Positions 22,548 through 34,189 of a stretch of 64,000 bases of DNA are shown here, in pieces. The notes beneath the pieces were generated by a model. That model did not search any database, was not told the DNA's origin, and worked only from the letters and a program-made list of their open reading frames with translations. Source of the DNA: Boesenbergia rotunda (Eukaryota > Streptophyta > Magnoliopsida > Zingiberales > Zingiberaceae); assembly GCA_024364735.1 (NCBI GenBank), contig JAGFNQ010009534.1:1-64000 (forward strand), in the 5' to 3' direction. Position 1 is the stretch's first letter, and every line of letters begins with the position of its first letter. A program made the translations under genes and the position numbers.

Positions 22548-24180
22548 TCCCAGCATGCAGAGCTTATGGCTCTGCTTCATTCGTGACACCCAGGCTCATC
22601 TTCTTCATAGATTTGATTTGTATCTATTTCTGGTTGGATTTGGGACTAACTGGTTGTTGACTTCTGATGTAGTTGACTTTGATATTTGACTTATCATTAT
22701 TACTTAATTATGCTCAGTAGAATAGTTTTTATTTATTTATTTTTTACTTAATTATTTTTTAAAAAATCATTTTCTTTAGCTATATCTCAAAAATTATCTT
22801 CTTTAACTGTTTTTCAAAAAGTCATGTTGTTTTCAAGAAATCATAATTTCTTTTACTCAATTTTTTTCAACTTAGTTTTCAAAAACTAATCCCCCTTAAA
22901 ACTAGGGATTTCTTCATTATGGACTTAGCTTATACTTTACCCCTAGATTGCATGCTCCTATAGACTTAGAAGTCGACATCACACAAGCACATTAGGACAC
23001 CTTGTTTGACAACTTAGACTGGGTTGAGATGTTTAGGCCTATATACCTTAACTCAAGATGTTTTAAGTCAGTACATCAAAAGTAGTTGGGGCAATAAATA
23101 CAATTGAACATCAATCAAGTTAAGTAATCAAGCTTAACAAATTTAACTTGATCAGACTACATAACTTGATCAACCTAAGTGAAAGCTCTTATTTTATAAT
23201 AGTTAGTAAGTAATAAATTGGGTTAAACAGGGACCTAAGAATTTATATTTTCTTTATTTATATTATTTTTTAAATTATTTTTCAAAATTAGTGCTTGTTT
23301 ACTTTTGTATACATAGACTCAAATCATACTTGGACTCAAATGGGTGAATTAAATTGGATCAAAAAAAAATTTCCTTAGTTTATTTCCTGCTCTTTATTGT
23401 TTATTAATTATCTGTCTGACTCAAATTACTTTTTCAATTATTTACTTACAATTACTTATTTGCTTCTCTGAAAATATTCTGTTGGCATTATTTACTTATC
23501 ATTTTTTCGTTAACTTAAAATTATTTTTCAAAATTTACTTACATTTTAAATAATCTCAAGGGGTCTGATACCTAAATTTTTCTTTATTCAATTTTTGTCC
23601 TTCTCCTTAACCAAAATATATATATTTTTTGATATATGACAACGAGGGAGAGAAAGGAAAAGTGGAAGAGTTAAAAAGAATTTTTTTAAAAAAAATTCAG
23701 AAAGAAAATTTTCTCCTAAATAGCAAAAGAATTCTTTTTTACATTCACTTAGTACTTTATTTTTTTCAAAACTTTATTTTTCAAAGGGAGAGAAAGGATA
23801 TTTTTATTTTACTAAGAGTTTTTTAAAGTTTATACTTAAAATTTTTCAACATTATTAAAAAGTCTTTCAAATTGAAAAATACATAATTTTCAAAAGCTTC
23901 GGAGGAGAGTTTCATATCAAGGGGGAGCTTCATGCATTCTCAATTCTGTAAGTTTTTTTTACTTTGAAATTGACATTAACTCAAAACCTAACTTATAAAG
24001 GGGGAGCTTTTCACGTTTTATTTTTGGAAATATTTTTAACTTTGAAATGATACTTTGAAAAATTGATCCTACTTTGAAAAATATTATACTGTATTTCATT
24101 AAATACTTTTGTTACTTCCTTATCTGTATGTTTAAACTTAACTTTTGAACTAGATTGTTATAAATCAAAAAGGGGGAGAT
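22548..24180 (+). other. 3' untranslated region and polypurine tract of element F
   Basis: No gene. The stretch 22976-23232 matches the 3' UTRs of A and C, including the hairpin with ACATCACA and TGAGATGT (22976-23032). The rest is A/T-rich with long T runs. It ends in the polypurine tract AAAAAGGGGGAGAT directly before the LTR at 24181. Confidence 0.75.
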
Positions 24181-25482
24181 TATTGGTACCGAAAACACCA
24201 TATCGAACCTGGTTTTGATAATGGCAAAGAGTTCAAAGTCAAGTATTATTTTGGATCTAACATATTTCACTAAGTGTGCAGGAATGTCCTAGATTACCTA
24301 GGCATGAAGTCTTGACCTGCAAGGTTGAGCATGAAGTCCTAGTCGATGACTAGGCACAAAGTCCTGACCGAGAGCTGGGCACCGAAGACTTAACCGAGGG
24401 TTGGGCACGAAGACCTACTTCGGAAGACTAGGCATGAAGACCTGACCAGGGGTTGGGCACCGAACTCCTGATCTGGAAGATCGGATAGAAGTCTTATCCA
24501 AGCGAGGACAATGGACCGAAGTAGGGATGGGTTGAGGTCCGGATATCTAGAGATTCGGAAGCTTCGGAGGCCAAGCCAAAGTCTAACTGAAGGTGCCGGT
24601 TGACAAAAGTTAACTTCTCCAGTGTGGAATAAGTGAGGATGTGTTCCCCAGAAGAGGGAACAATAGGCGTCGGTCTGACCTAGGATTTCATTTTGAAATC
24701 CAAAGTTAGGATTAGACAGCTCTGGCTATCATACATACATTCATTTATATATTATTTGTGTTTTGGACTAATCCTGTGTTGCAATTAAAGAATTGGACAT
24801 TGACTGCATCTAGGGCGCCTGAGAGGACTCGGGCGCTCGAGAAGATAGACGCCCGAGAACACAAGCGCCAGAGAGGTCTCGGGCGCCCCTGTGAAGATGA
24901 CACAACCTAGACCAGGCTGAGTTGGCGCACTTGGTTGAACTTGCCACTTCGGCAACATAGGCACCCCAGAGTCTCTCAGGTGCCCAAGAAGGATAGAATT
25001 TAGCTCGGTCAACGGATCACGACGTGGGTGATTCGCTGAGTTGGGGCGCCCCTATAGGCACTCAGGCACCCGTGTTCTTATATAAAAGGGGTTTCGAACA
25101 ACAACTTTCACATTTGTTTTTCAATTCATTCGTGCTCAAGTGTGTTGTTCTGAAGCAATCCAGAAACTCCGAAATGCTACTCCGACAACAACACACTCTC
25201 CTTTTCATTTTGGCCAAAATTGTTGGTATTATGTTCATTTCTTTTATACTTAGAATTGCATATCTATAATTGTTTTGCGAACTTATAGAATTGCCCAACG
25301 TAAACGGTTAAGAATTGTGGACCTTGGAGTAGGAGCTATTACAGACTCCGAACCAAGTAAAAACAAACGTGTTAGGGTTGGTTTTGACTTGTATTTATTC
25401 TTTCCGCTGCATTTACTCCGTTCTAAATCCGAGATTTTTTCGAATCGATATTCACCCCTCTATTGATCTCACCGATCCCACA
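24181..25482 (+). repeat. 3' LTR of element F
   Basis: 1.3 kb. The first bases are TATTGG where relatives have TGTTGG, a point change in the terminal dinucleotide. It contains the U3 hairpin array (24300-24520; for example CCTAGTC and GACTAGG arms), GGGCGCC-type repeats (24810-25070), the promoter TTATATAAAAGGGG near 25078, the R-U5 hairpin at 25323-25357 and the end GATCCCACA. Older than element A, which is inserted in the body of F. Confidence 0.85.
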
Positions 25483-26176
25483 CCTCCGAGAGGATAAGTG
25501 CCTAGGATATGTTTTAGCATCTGAGGTGCCTCAGTTTGGATCTGGGCGTCTCAGTTGGGAACTGAGGCACCTTCCAAAGGATAAGTAGCGAAGATGAAGG
25601 CTTCAGATTAGATAAAACTTATCATATTTGAGGTGCCTCAGTTGAGAACTGAGGCACCTCAGTTGCTCTTTAAAAGCAGTCTTCGACAAAAGAGTAAGAT
25701 ACAACTACTACTCCTCTTTCTTGAGCTCTTGCATTCATTCAGCTTCCAAGTCTTCACGCCGCGGGTCTGCTATGACTCGACTATGACCGACAGCTGCCGA
25801 AAGATGATACCAATGCTCGAGCACGATCAAAGGTATTTCTAAGTGTTGGTAATGAAATATTTCTATGGTACTTAATTTTATACATATATTCAAGGACAGT
25901 GTAGGGTGTTACATTGTGCCTTTTCTCTTGTATCGCTCACTCTACCAGGAGTTTACCGGTAGAGGATATTTGTGGATTGCCCATCGAAAATGTCCAACGG
26001 ACCTCGGCCTTAGAGTAGGAATCACTGAAGGCTCTGAACCAAATAAAAGACTTAGAGTTTGCGTTCTTATATTTTTCGTACTTGTTTAATTTTTTGTTGC
26101 GCTCTGATTTTCAAAAAAGGTCGAAATTTCAAAAGTCATGTGATTCATCCCCCCGGTCACGTGCAACGATCATACA
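25483..26176 (+). repeat. 3' part of a degenerate LTR (family G)
   Basis: Recognised by the same architecture as the neighbouring LTRs: a palindrome with 14-base arms at 25630-25660, a promoter-like CTTTAAAAGC near 25668, then a decayed version of the CCTTGGAGTAGGAG block (26008-26043), and the end CATACA at 26176 against reverse transcriptase sequence of element Z. Its 5' part is absent because element F is inserted at 25482/25483. Too diverged for an exact family name. Confidence 0.6.
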
Positions 26177-26760
26177 TATTATTTTCTGTGTGCATCAACT
26201 CATCGACATAGACAAGTAGATACATAGTGATAACTCTAGATTGAAAAATAAATAATGATGTATTAGCAAGAGAGGTCATGAATCTAACACTGATTAAAAA
26301 ATGATAAAATGTTATGCACCAGGCACGTGGCACCTACTTAAGACCATAAATTGCTTTGTACACTTTACAAACATAAGATGGAAAATTAGAGTTAACAAAC
26401 TCGGGTGATTGAGCTATATAAACACCGTCATCTAATTGACAATGAAGAAATGCATTATTCACATCCATCTGACGAAGAGACCACCCTTTGGAAATAGCAA
26501 AAGACAAGAGAAGGTGGGCAATAGTGGGCTTTGCCATGGGATTGAAAGTGTCAGTGTAGTTAAGACTTGGACGATAATGAAATGTCTTAACACCCAAATG
26601 AGCCTTGTAGTGGTCAACAGAGCCATTAGGCTTTCGCTTAAGTCAAAACACCCACTTGCAACCAACGATAATTTGAGAGGTATCAGACGGGACAAGAACC
26701 CAAGTGTCATTACATAGGAAAACATTAAACTCAAAAATGGATACACGCCAATGGGGATCC
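26177..26760 (-). pseudogene. Old Copia element Z: reverse transcriptase fragment
   Basis: The minus strand encodes the RT palm and fingers of a Copia element: SIPW-type start, FHYRPSLNYTDTFNPMAKPT, then GWSLRQMDVNNAFLHCQL, then VYKAIYGLK, a stop where relatives have Gln, VPRAW, and a decayed YVDD region close to 26200. Frameless stops are frequent, so it is long dead. It continues, after element H, at 34190-34508. Confidence 0.85.
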
Positions 26761-28842
26761 TGTTGATGCAGTCTGCTCGATTGTTGTTTTGGTGTTGACA
26801 CCGATTTAAGTTTGGTTGAGTGAATTCAGATTAAGTCCTGGTCGGGGACTGGGCACGGAGTGATTGAAATCCCGGTGAGTGAAGCCGGGTCCTAGTGAGT
26901 GAAGCCAGCTGACCGAAAATCCCGGTGAGTGAAGCCGGGTTCTGGTGAGTGAAGCCAGGTGACTGAAATCTTGGTGAGTGAAGTCGGGTCCTGGTGAGTG
27001 AAGCCAGGTGACCGAAAATCCCGGTGAGTGAAGTCGGGTCCTGGTGAGTGAAGCCAAGTGACTGAAATCTCGGTGAGTGAAGCCAGGTGACCAAAAATCC
27101 CGGTGAGTGAAGTCGGGTCCTGGTGAGTGAAGCCAGGTGACTAAAATCCCGGTGAGTGAAGCCGGGTCTTGGTGAGTGAAGCCAGGTGACCGAAACCCTG
27201 GTGAGTGAAGCCAGGTGATCGAAACCCTGGTGAGTGAAGCTAGGCCCTAGTGAGTGAAGCTAGGTTGACTGAAATCCCGATGAGTGAAGCCGGGTCCTAG
27301 CGAGTGAAGCTAGGTGACCGAAACCCTGGTAAGTGAAGCCAGGTCCTAGTGAGTGAAGCTAGGTTGAATGAAGTCCCGGTGAGTGAAGCTGGGCACGCAT
27401 TCTTAGTCCGGGGGGCTGAGCACGAGTCAGAGAAGGCTAGGGAGCCTGTTCTCTAGACTTAGGGTTGGATTGGGAGTCGCTGGATCGATCTGGTGACCGA
27501 TCAGGGAGTTGGCACGAACTCCCTGTTGTGGATCAGCCTGGTGACCGATCCAGAGAAGTCTGATCATTCTAGTGAACGATCAGGGAGAGAACAGAAAGGT
27601 TTCTGTTTGGCTTCTGATCGTTCTGGTGAACGATCAGAGAAGAGGTTAGTAGCTTTGGGAGGAGAACTTGATCGATCAGGTGACCGATCAAAATGTCGGA
27701 CCATTCCTCATCCTGACCGATCAGGATGGCTCCTGATCGGTCAGGGGGTGACCTGATCGGTCACCAGACCGATCAGTGCACAGCCTGATCGGTCAGGTGA
27801 CCGATCAAGCGTGTGTTTCCTGTGGGGTGTGGCAAGCAAGCTGCTAGATCGGTCTGGTGACCGATCCCTGATCTGTGATCGGTCTGGTGACCGATCAGGG
27901 TCAGTCCGCGATCCCTCTATTCCCAACTTTGACCGATCAGGCAGGAGCCTGATCGTTCAGGGGTTTCGCTGATCGGTCTGATGACCATTCAGGGCCCTCT
28001 TTGATCGGTCTGTGGATCGATCAGTAGTTGTAACTTTAATTTGAAATCGCTGTCAGACTTCGGATAGCGTCTGTTTTTCTCTGCGTTTTCTCTGCTACCT
28101 TGCTGATATTGTTTGATATGCTTTGCTAAGCTTCTGATGAGTGTGCATGTTAGACAGGGATGATACAAACCAAGGAGAAGAGTCAATGGCGACTTTCACC
28201 GTGGCAGTTTTGTATGTATTCTTTTGCACGGCTGGCGACTGACGGAGACTCAGCTGAAGAGGTCTTCAGTGGACTGAGTGCTCAGTGGAGTCAGTAGGTC
28301 AGGCTGTGGCTCAGTGGGTGCTGATGGAGCTGGCGATGGTGAGCAAGAGCTTAAGAGATGCAGAGGAGCAGAAGAAGAGACATAAAAACTGGGGAAGTGT
28401 TTGTTGTTGTCTTGAGCTCGCTGTATCTTCTTGCTTTGCTTTAGTGTTCTTGTTACATCCTTGTGAGAGTTTCCTTCTATTTGTCTCGTGAGCTTAACTT
28501 GTGTCATCTAGAGACTTGTTATGGAGAGGTTTCTCCACCGAGAAGGAGGCTATTACTATCCGGGGATCACCGAGGCTTGATCTGCCAACGATTAAGGGAT
28601 CGCCCACCTCACGGGCACGCCAAGGAGTAGGGGCAAGTTATCCCCGAACCTTGTACATCTTCATCTTAGCTATTGGTTTGTGTGTTCTGTTTATTTCAGT
28701 TTGTTCTTTGTTATATGTCTTTCTGTCTGTGTGTTCGTTTCCGCTGCTAACCCTGATAACAGACAGAAAGTTGAAAGAAAGTGAATAGCTTGAGGTTCTG
28801 GCTATTCACTCCCCCCCCTCTCTAGTCATCCATGCACCAACA
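26761..28842 (+). repeat. 5' LTR of element H
   Basis: Begins TGTTGATGCAG and ends GCACCAACA next to the PBS. The first 650 bases hold an array of units with loop TGAGTGAAG between arms such as CCCGG/CCGGG (26871-26889), CTGG/CCAG (26942-26958) and CCTAG/CTAGG (27246-27264). From about 27480 to 28025 follows an array of GATCGGTC/GACCGATC palindromes. The R-U5 hairpin is at 28621-28653. Translations of these arrays (repeated Asp-Arg-Ser) are not genes. Confidence 0.92.
28621..28653 (+). other. R-U5 two-stem hairpin, family H/I form
   Basis: Outer stem CAAGG with CCTTG, internal loops AGTA and GAA, inner stem GGGG with CCCC. The loops equal those of the A/C/F/L form while both stems differ in a paired manner. 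Confidence 0.65.
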
Positions 28843-28844
28843 AG

Positions 28845-28856
28845 TGGTATCAGAGC
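28845..28856 (+). other. Primer-binding site of element H
   Basis: TGGTATCAGAGC two bases after the LTR, complementary to the 3' end of initiator methionine tRNA. Confidence 0.88.
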
Positions 28857-28904
28857 TTGGGGCTCTGTTCAAACGGATTAACACCCGAGAGCTTACAAAA
28901 AGGA

Positions 28905-30200
28905 ATGGCAATGAGAGAAGGATTCAGCACCACCCGACCTCCCTTCTTCGACGGATCAGATTTCCAATATTGGAGGTCGAGGATGGAGTATTATTTGAAG
29001 ACCAACATTAATATGTGGTTTGCTGTGAAGGAGGGTTTCATCCCTCCAAGAGATGCTGAAGGAAAAGAGCTCGAGTTCTCAAGTTGGTCGGCTGAGCAAA
29101 CTCACAAGGGGGAAGCCGATGCTAAAGCTGTGGTCACCCTGCAATGCGGGATGACCAAGGAAGAGTTGATCAAGGTGGGTCCTTTTACAAGTGCTAAAGA
29201 TCTATGGAGCAAGCTCATTGAGCTCCATGAAGGCACTCAAGATACCCGGAGAGCCAAGAGAGACCTTCTTCTCAGCCAACTCCAAAACCTGTCTATGGAA
29301 GAAAATGAAAAGGTAAGTGAACTCCATGGACGATTCAAAGAAGTCTTGAATGGTCTACATTCCATTGATGAAAAGGTCGAGAACCGCGACCTTGTGAGGT
29401 ATGTTCTTAAAGCGTTTCCAAGGAATGCCTTGTGGTCATCCATGGTGGATGCTTATAAGGTTTCCAAGGACTTATCCTTTGTTAAGTTAGAAGATCTATT
29501 TTGTGAAATGAAACTACACGAGATCTCTAACCAAAGCCCAAGGGAGAAGGGAATTGCATTTGTGGCAGGTGACCGAAGGAAGAAGAAGGAGAAGAAGAAG
29601 GAAAAGGAGGAGGAGGAGGAAAGTTACTGTCACATGGCTTTCATGGCAATAGAGGACTCTAATGAAGAAAGTAGTGACGAATATAGGAGCTCTTCAACCG
29701 CGGCTTCATCATCTTCGGATGATGAAGAAGTAATCTCTCCGAAATTAGATAAATGCTATAGAACAATAGCTTGCTTGACAAACATGCTCAAAAAGTCTAA
29801 GAATAAGGTTAAGTCATTAAGATTAGAAGTAGAAGAATTAAAATCCTCTAAGGGTGAGGATATTAATGATTTTCACAATGAGTCCCTTGAGAATGAAAAT
29901 AAGATCTTGAGGAGTGAAGTTGAAAAACTCAAGAATATTCTTGAGAAGTTTTCAACTAGCTCCAAAACTTTAGATATGATCTTAAACTCTAAAAGAGCAG
30001 TCTACAATAAGGTTGGTTTGGGTTATCAACCTAAAGAACCTAGTGTCATATCATTGATGTCAAGAACTCACTTTAGGTCACCAAATGATTATAGGGTTCA
30101 AAATGTTAGAAAGAAATTGACTAAGGCATGGGTGCCAAAGTCTTTCATTGAAGGTTCTTTAGGTCCCAAAATTTGGGTATCTAAAACCTCTATATTTTGA
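28905..30200 (+). CDS. gag: Gag-like capsid protein of element H, intact, no zinc knuckle
   Basis: 431 residues without a stop. Start at MAMREG by comparison with A and L; the frame is open upstream but the aligned homology begins here. The first 230 residues are the Copia gag capsid region (FFDGSDFQYWRSRM, LQCGMTKEEL, FTSAKDLWSKLIELHEGTQD, VENRDLVRYVLKAFPRN). Next come a Lys/Glu run, a serine-rich acidic stretch where A, C and L have the CCHC zinc knuckle, and a coiled coil (ENENKILRSEVEKLKNIL) with the conserved tail LDMILNSKRAVYNKVGLGY. No CCHC motif is present anywhere. It may assemble with capsid proteins of full elements; RNA binding would need another route. Probably expressed only when silencing is relaxed (inference). 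Confidence 0.88.
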   Translation: MAMREGFSTTRPPFFDGSDFQYWRSRMEYYLKTNINMWFAVKEGFIPPRDAEGKELEFSSWSAEQTHKGEADAKAVVTLQCGMTKEELIKVGPFTSAKDLWSKLIELHEGTQDTRRAKRDLLLSQLQNLSMEENEKVSELHGRFKEVLNGLHSIDEKVENRDLVRYVLKAFPRNALWSSMVDAYKVSKDLSFVKLEDLFCEMKLHEISNQSPREKGIAFVAGDRRKKKEKKKEKEEEEESYCHMAFMAIEDSNEESSDEYRSSSTAASSSSDDEEVISPKLDKCYRTIACLTNMLKKSKNKVKSLRLEVEELKSSKGEDINDFHNESLENENKILRSEVEKLKNILEKFSTSSKTLDMILNSKRAVYNKVGLGYQPKEPSVISLMSRTHFRSPNDYRVQNVRKKLTKAWVPKSFIEGSLGPKIWVSKTSIF

Positions 30201-32102
30201 ATTGTATAGGCATTGGTTGAGGGGGAGCATCTATCAACATGGGTGGTTGATATTTGGTGCTCCAAACATATAGCCATTCCTAGTTAGGGATGTACCTAAT
30301 ATTTCCCCATTTAATGGATGACCATTCACTACCCATGAGAAATGGTTTTTCATCTTGAATTTAGATGATTGGGGTTAAGTAAATGGGAATCATAAACAAT
30401 GTAGATACATTGAAAATTTCTCCATCTATACTGGAAAATTTTCCTATTCACTTTTATGGGCAATTTGGGGAATAAATTTTTGATACAAACTTGATTTCAA
30501 ATTGATTGGAACCATGAACTTGATACACACTTGGATCTATGAATTTTTCCAATCCAATCCATGAATTATCAATAGAATGGGGATTAGGATGATGGAGTTG
30601 ATACAAACTTGAATTAGGACCATGAATTGCTTAGGATTGAACTCTTCAGTTTACTGTAAATCTAGAATTTAGCCTCAATATCAAAATAGCTACTTATTTT
30701 TGAAATACCTAAGTATGTATCTCAAGCTTAAGGTTTATATATATATATACTTTTTGGAAGTGAATATAGATGAGTATGCCAAGCTTGTATGTGTTTCACA
30801 ACATGAATGTATTATGCCAACAAGAAGAACACATAGTTTGTGATGATCATTATAAAAATCTCACAAGGCATCACCAAACAAACAACATGAGCTTCCAAAA
30901 TTCATTACTTGTGTCAAACTAAATCAAGGTTCTAGGACTTAGGATATATATAAGTATCCCCAACATCTAGCTCATGATATTGAAGTTCATCATGTTTTTC
31001 GGAATCACGTTTTAAACTTTGTGCTTTACTCTCAAGTTATATTATCATTGGAAATGTGTTATCCATGTGTATTAATTCTTCTGCTCAAATGTATGAAAAC
31101 CTGTTTTGGGAAATACATTTTAGTTAAAGGATACCCTTTTTAGGTTCAAATGAATCAAATCTAATTGTATAGGATTTAGGAGTAGTTGAGAGTTGAAAAG
31201 AAAACAGTTTCTGAAATCTGTTTCTGAAATCTGGTCGGGAGCAATTTTCTGTATGGAACCTGATCAGTCCACCGACCGATCAGGACTTACCCTGATCGGT
31301 CACTGTGATCGATCAGAGGTCCTTATGATCGGTCTGATGACCGATCAGATCAATTCTGATCAGCAAACTCCCTGATTGGTTCAAAATTGATAATTATCAA
31401 TAGGACTAAGAGTTAGGTTTATTGTCAAGACATACTTGGAACAAACCTAATACTGATTTGATCCAAACCTGTGTTGGAATTTTTAAATCCATAAGAAAGG
31501 GTTGGTTGAATCATGACTCTTGGTCCTTGATAAGGAATATCTTTTAGTCAAGAAACTCATAGTGATTCTCAGAAATTTTTCTGAAATATCAAGAGTTAAT
31601 GGAGTCTACACCCCTGTTGGGGAATGAGTTTCATATAAATGGTTAATGCAGTCTGATCAGGAACGTATCAAAGTTTCAGAAATTTTTTCTGAAATCTGAT
31701 CACTCTCGGACTAATCAGAAATATTTCTATATCGAATAATCAATGAACCTGATCGGTCACGGAGACCAATCAGGATTATGTGTCGGATACAGCTGCATTC
31801 CTTACTTGTCATATGAAACATATACATGGTTGACCATGATATAATTCTGTATATGTTTTTCATATGCAATTCAAAAATTATTCTTTGATTATTTTGGGTT
31901 TGGGGAGAGACCCTTGTTTAAGGGGGAAGTATGTTTAAACTTAATAACCATACCCTTTTCGATGTTTGACAAAGGTGGAGAGAATGGTTGATTAAGTTTA
32001 GGGTTGATTATTGTATGGGGAGGATTTTGATTCCCTTACTATAATTGACTTCATTAATACCTAAACTTAAATCGGGTTGTCAAACAACAAAAAGGGGGAG
32101 AT
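30201..32102 (+). other. Non-coding interior and polypurine tract of element H
   Basis: No credible reading frame. Contains scattered repeats of GGATTTATGGAATTG type phrases (30440-30620) and copies of the GATCGGTC/GACCGATC palindrome at 31255-31375 and about 31750-31780, like those in the LTR. Ends in AAAAAGGGGGAGAT before the 3' LTR. This is where pol would be in a complete element. Confidence 0.75.
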
Positions 32103-34189
32103 TGTTGAAGCAGTCTGCCCGATTATTGTTTTGGTGTTGACACCAATTTAAGTTTGGTTGAGTGAATTCAGATTAAGTCCTGGTCGGGGACTGGACATAG
32201 AGTGATTGAAATCCCAGTGAGTGAAGTCGGGTCCTGGTGAGTGAAGCCAGGTGACCGAAAATCCCGGTGAGTGAAGCCGGGTCCTGGTGAGAGAAGTCAG
32301 GTGACTAAAATCTTGGTGAGTGAAGCCGGGTCCTGGTGAGTGAAGCCAGGTGACCGAAAATCCGGTGAGTGAAGCCGGGTCCTGGTGAGTGAAGCCAGGT
32401 GACTGAAATCCCGATGAGTGAAGTCGGGTCCTAGTGAGTGAAGCCAGGTGACTAAAATCCCGGTGAGTGAAGTTGGGTCCTGGTGAGTGAAGTCAGGTGA
32501 CTGAAATCCCGGTGAGTGAAGCCGGGTCCTGGTGAGTGAAGCCAGGTTGACTGAAATCCGGGTGAATGAAACTGGGTCCTAGCGAGTGAAGCTAGGTGAT
32601 CGAACCCCTGGTGAGTGAAGCCAGGTCCTAGTGAGTGAAGCTAAGTTGAATGAAGTCCCGGTGAGTGAAGTTGGGCACAGAGTCTTGGTCCGGGGGACTG
32701 AGCACGAGTCAGAGAAGGCTAGGGAGCCTGTTCTCTGGACTTAGGGTTGGATTGGGAGTCGCTGGATCGGTCTGGTGACCGATCAGGGAGTTGGCACGAA
32801 CTCCCTATTATGGATCGGCCTGGTGACCGATCCAGAGAAGTCTGATCATTCTAGTGAACGATCAGGGAGAGAACAGAAAGGTTTCTGTTTGGCTTCTGAT
32901 CGTTCTGGTGAACGATCAGAGAAGAGGTCAGTAGCTTTGGGAGGAGAACTTGATCGATCAAGTGACCGATCAAAATGTTGGACCATTCCTCATCCTAACC
33001 GATCAGGATGGCTCCTGATCGGTCTGGGGGTGACCTGATCGGTCACCAGACTGATCAGGGCACAGCCTGATCGGTCAGGTGACTGATCAGGCATGTGTTT
33101 CCTGCGGGGTGTGGCAAGCAAGCTGCTGGATCGGTCTGGTGATCGATCCCTGATCTGTGATTGGTCTGGTGACCGATCAGGGTCAGTCCGCGATCCCTCT
33201 ATTCCCAACTTTGACCGATCAGGCAGGAGCATGATCGTTCAGGGGTTTCCCTGATCGGTCTGGTGACCGTTCAGGGGGTTCCCTGATCGGTCTGGTGACC
33301 GTTCAGGGCCCTCTCTGATTGGTCTATGGACTGATCAGTAGTTATAACTTTAATTTGAAATCGCTGTCAGACTTCTGATCGCGTCTGTTTTTCTCTGCGT
33401 TTTCTCTGCTACCTTGCTGATATTGTTTGATATGCTTTGCTAAGCTTCTGATGAGTGTGCAGGTTAGACAGGGATGATACAAACTAAGGAGAAGAGTCAA
33501 TGGCGACTTTCACCGTGGAAGGTTTGTATGTATTCTGTTTTCAGGTTTCAACGGCTTCCTGGCGCGGCTGGCGACTGACGGAGACTCAGCTGAAGAGGTC
33601 TTCAGTGGACTGAGTGCTCAGTGGAGTCAGTAGGTCAGGCTGTGGCTCAGTGGGTGCTGATGGAGCTGTCGATGGTGAGCAGGAGCTTAAGAGATGTAGA
33701 GGAGCAGAAGAAGAGACAGAAAAACTGGGGAAGTGTTTGCTGTTGTCTTGAGCTCGCTGTATCTTCTTGCTTTGCTTTAGTGTTCTTGTTACATCCTTGT
33801 GAGTGTTTCCTTCTATTTGTCTCGTGAGCTTAACTTGTATCATCTAGAGACTTGTTGCGGAGAGGTTTCTCCACCGAGAAGGAGGCTATTACTATCCGGG
33901 GTTCACCGGGGCTTGATCTGCCAACGATCAAGGGATCGCCCACCTCACGGGCACGCCAAGGAGTAGGGGCAAGTTATCCCCGAACCTTGTACATCTTCGT
34001 CTTAGCTATTGGTTTGTGTGTTCTGTTTATTTCAGTTTGTTCTTTGTTATATGTCTTTCTGTCTGTGTGTTCGTTTCTGCTGCTAACCCTGATAATAGAC
34101 AAAAAGTTAAAAGAAAGCGAATAGCTTGAGGTTCTGGCTATTCACTCCCCCCTCCCCCCCCCCCCTCTCTAGTCATCCAAGCACCAACA
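32103..34189 (+). repeat. 3' LTR of element H
   Basis: Same structure as 26761-28842: hairpin array (about 32190-32680), GATCGGTC palindromes (about 32760-33320), R-U5 hairpin 33957-33989, cytosine run and end CACCAACA. Differences from the 5' copy are mostly transitions plus small indels in the arrays and near 33530. Confidence 0.92.

Larger units (their letters stand above)
26761..34189 (+). mobile_element. Non-autonomous gag-only retrotransposon H
   Basis: Two LTRs of about 2.08 kb flank a 3.26-kb interior with PBS, a single uninterrupted gag-like frame, a 1.9-kb non-coding stretch and a polypurine tract. No protease, integrase or RT is present. The flanks are GATCC (26756-26760) and AATCC (34190-34194), a target duplication with one mismatch, inside the reverse transcriptase/linker region of element Z. 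The two LTRs are very alike and gag is open, so this is one of the younger insertions in the window. It resembles the TR-GAG type of non-autonomous element in design. Confidence 0.9.

Noticed and set aside
27480..28025. CRISPR-like array of palindromic repeats
   Set aside because: Repeats lie inside LTRs of a plant retrotransposon, spacing is irregular, spacers are not unique, and no cas-like gene exists.
28285..28788. Frames of 68-95 residues in the H LTR
   Set aside because: Repeated in the 3' LTR with the same bounds, hydrophobic low-complexity content; LTR leader sequence and not a gene.
32775..33232. Asp-Arg-Ser-rich open frames in the H LTR on both strands
   Set aside because: They are translations of the GATCGGTC palindrome array and occur in both LTR copies and both strands.
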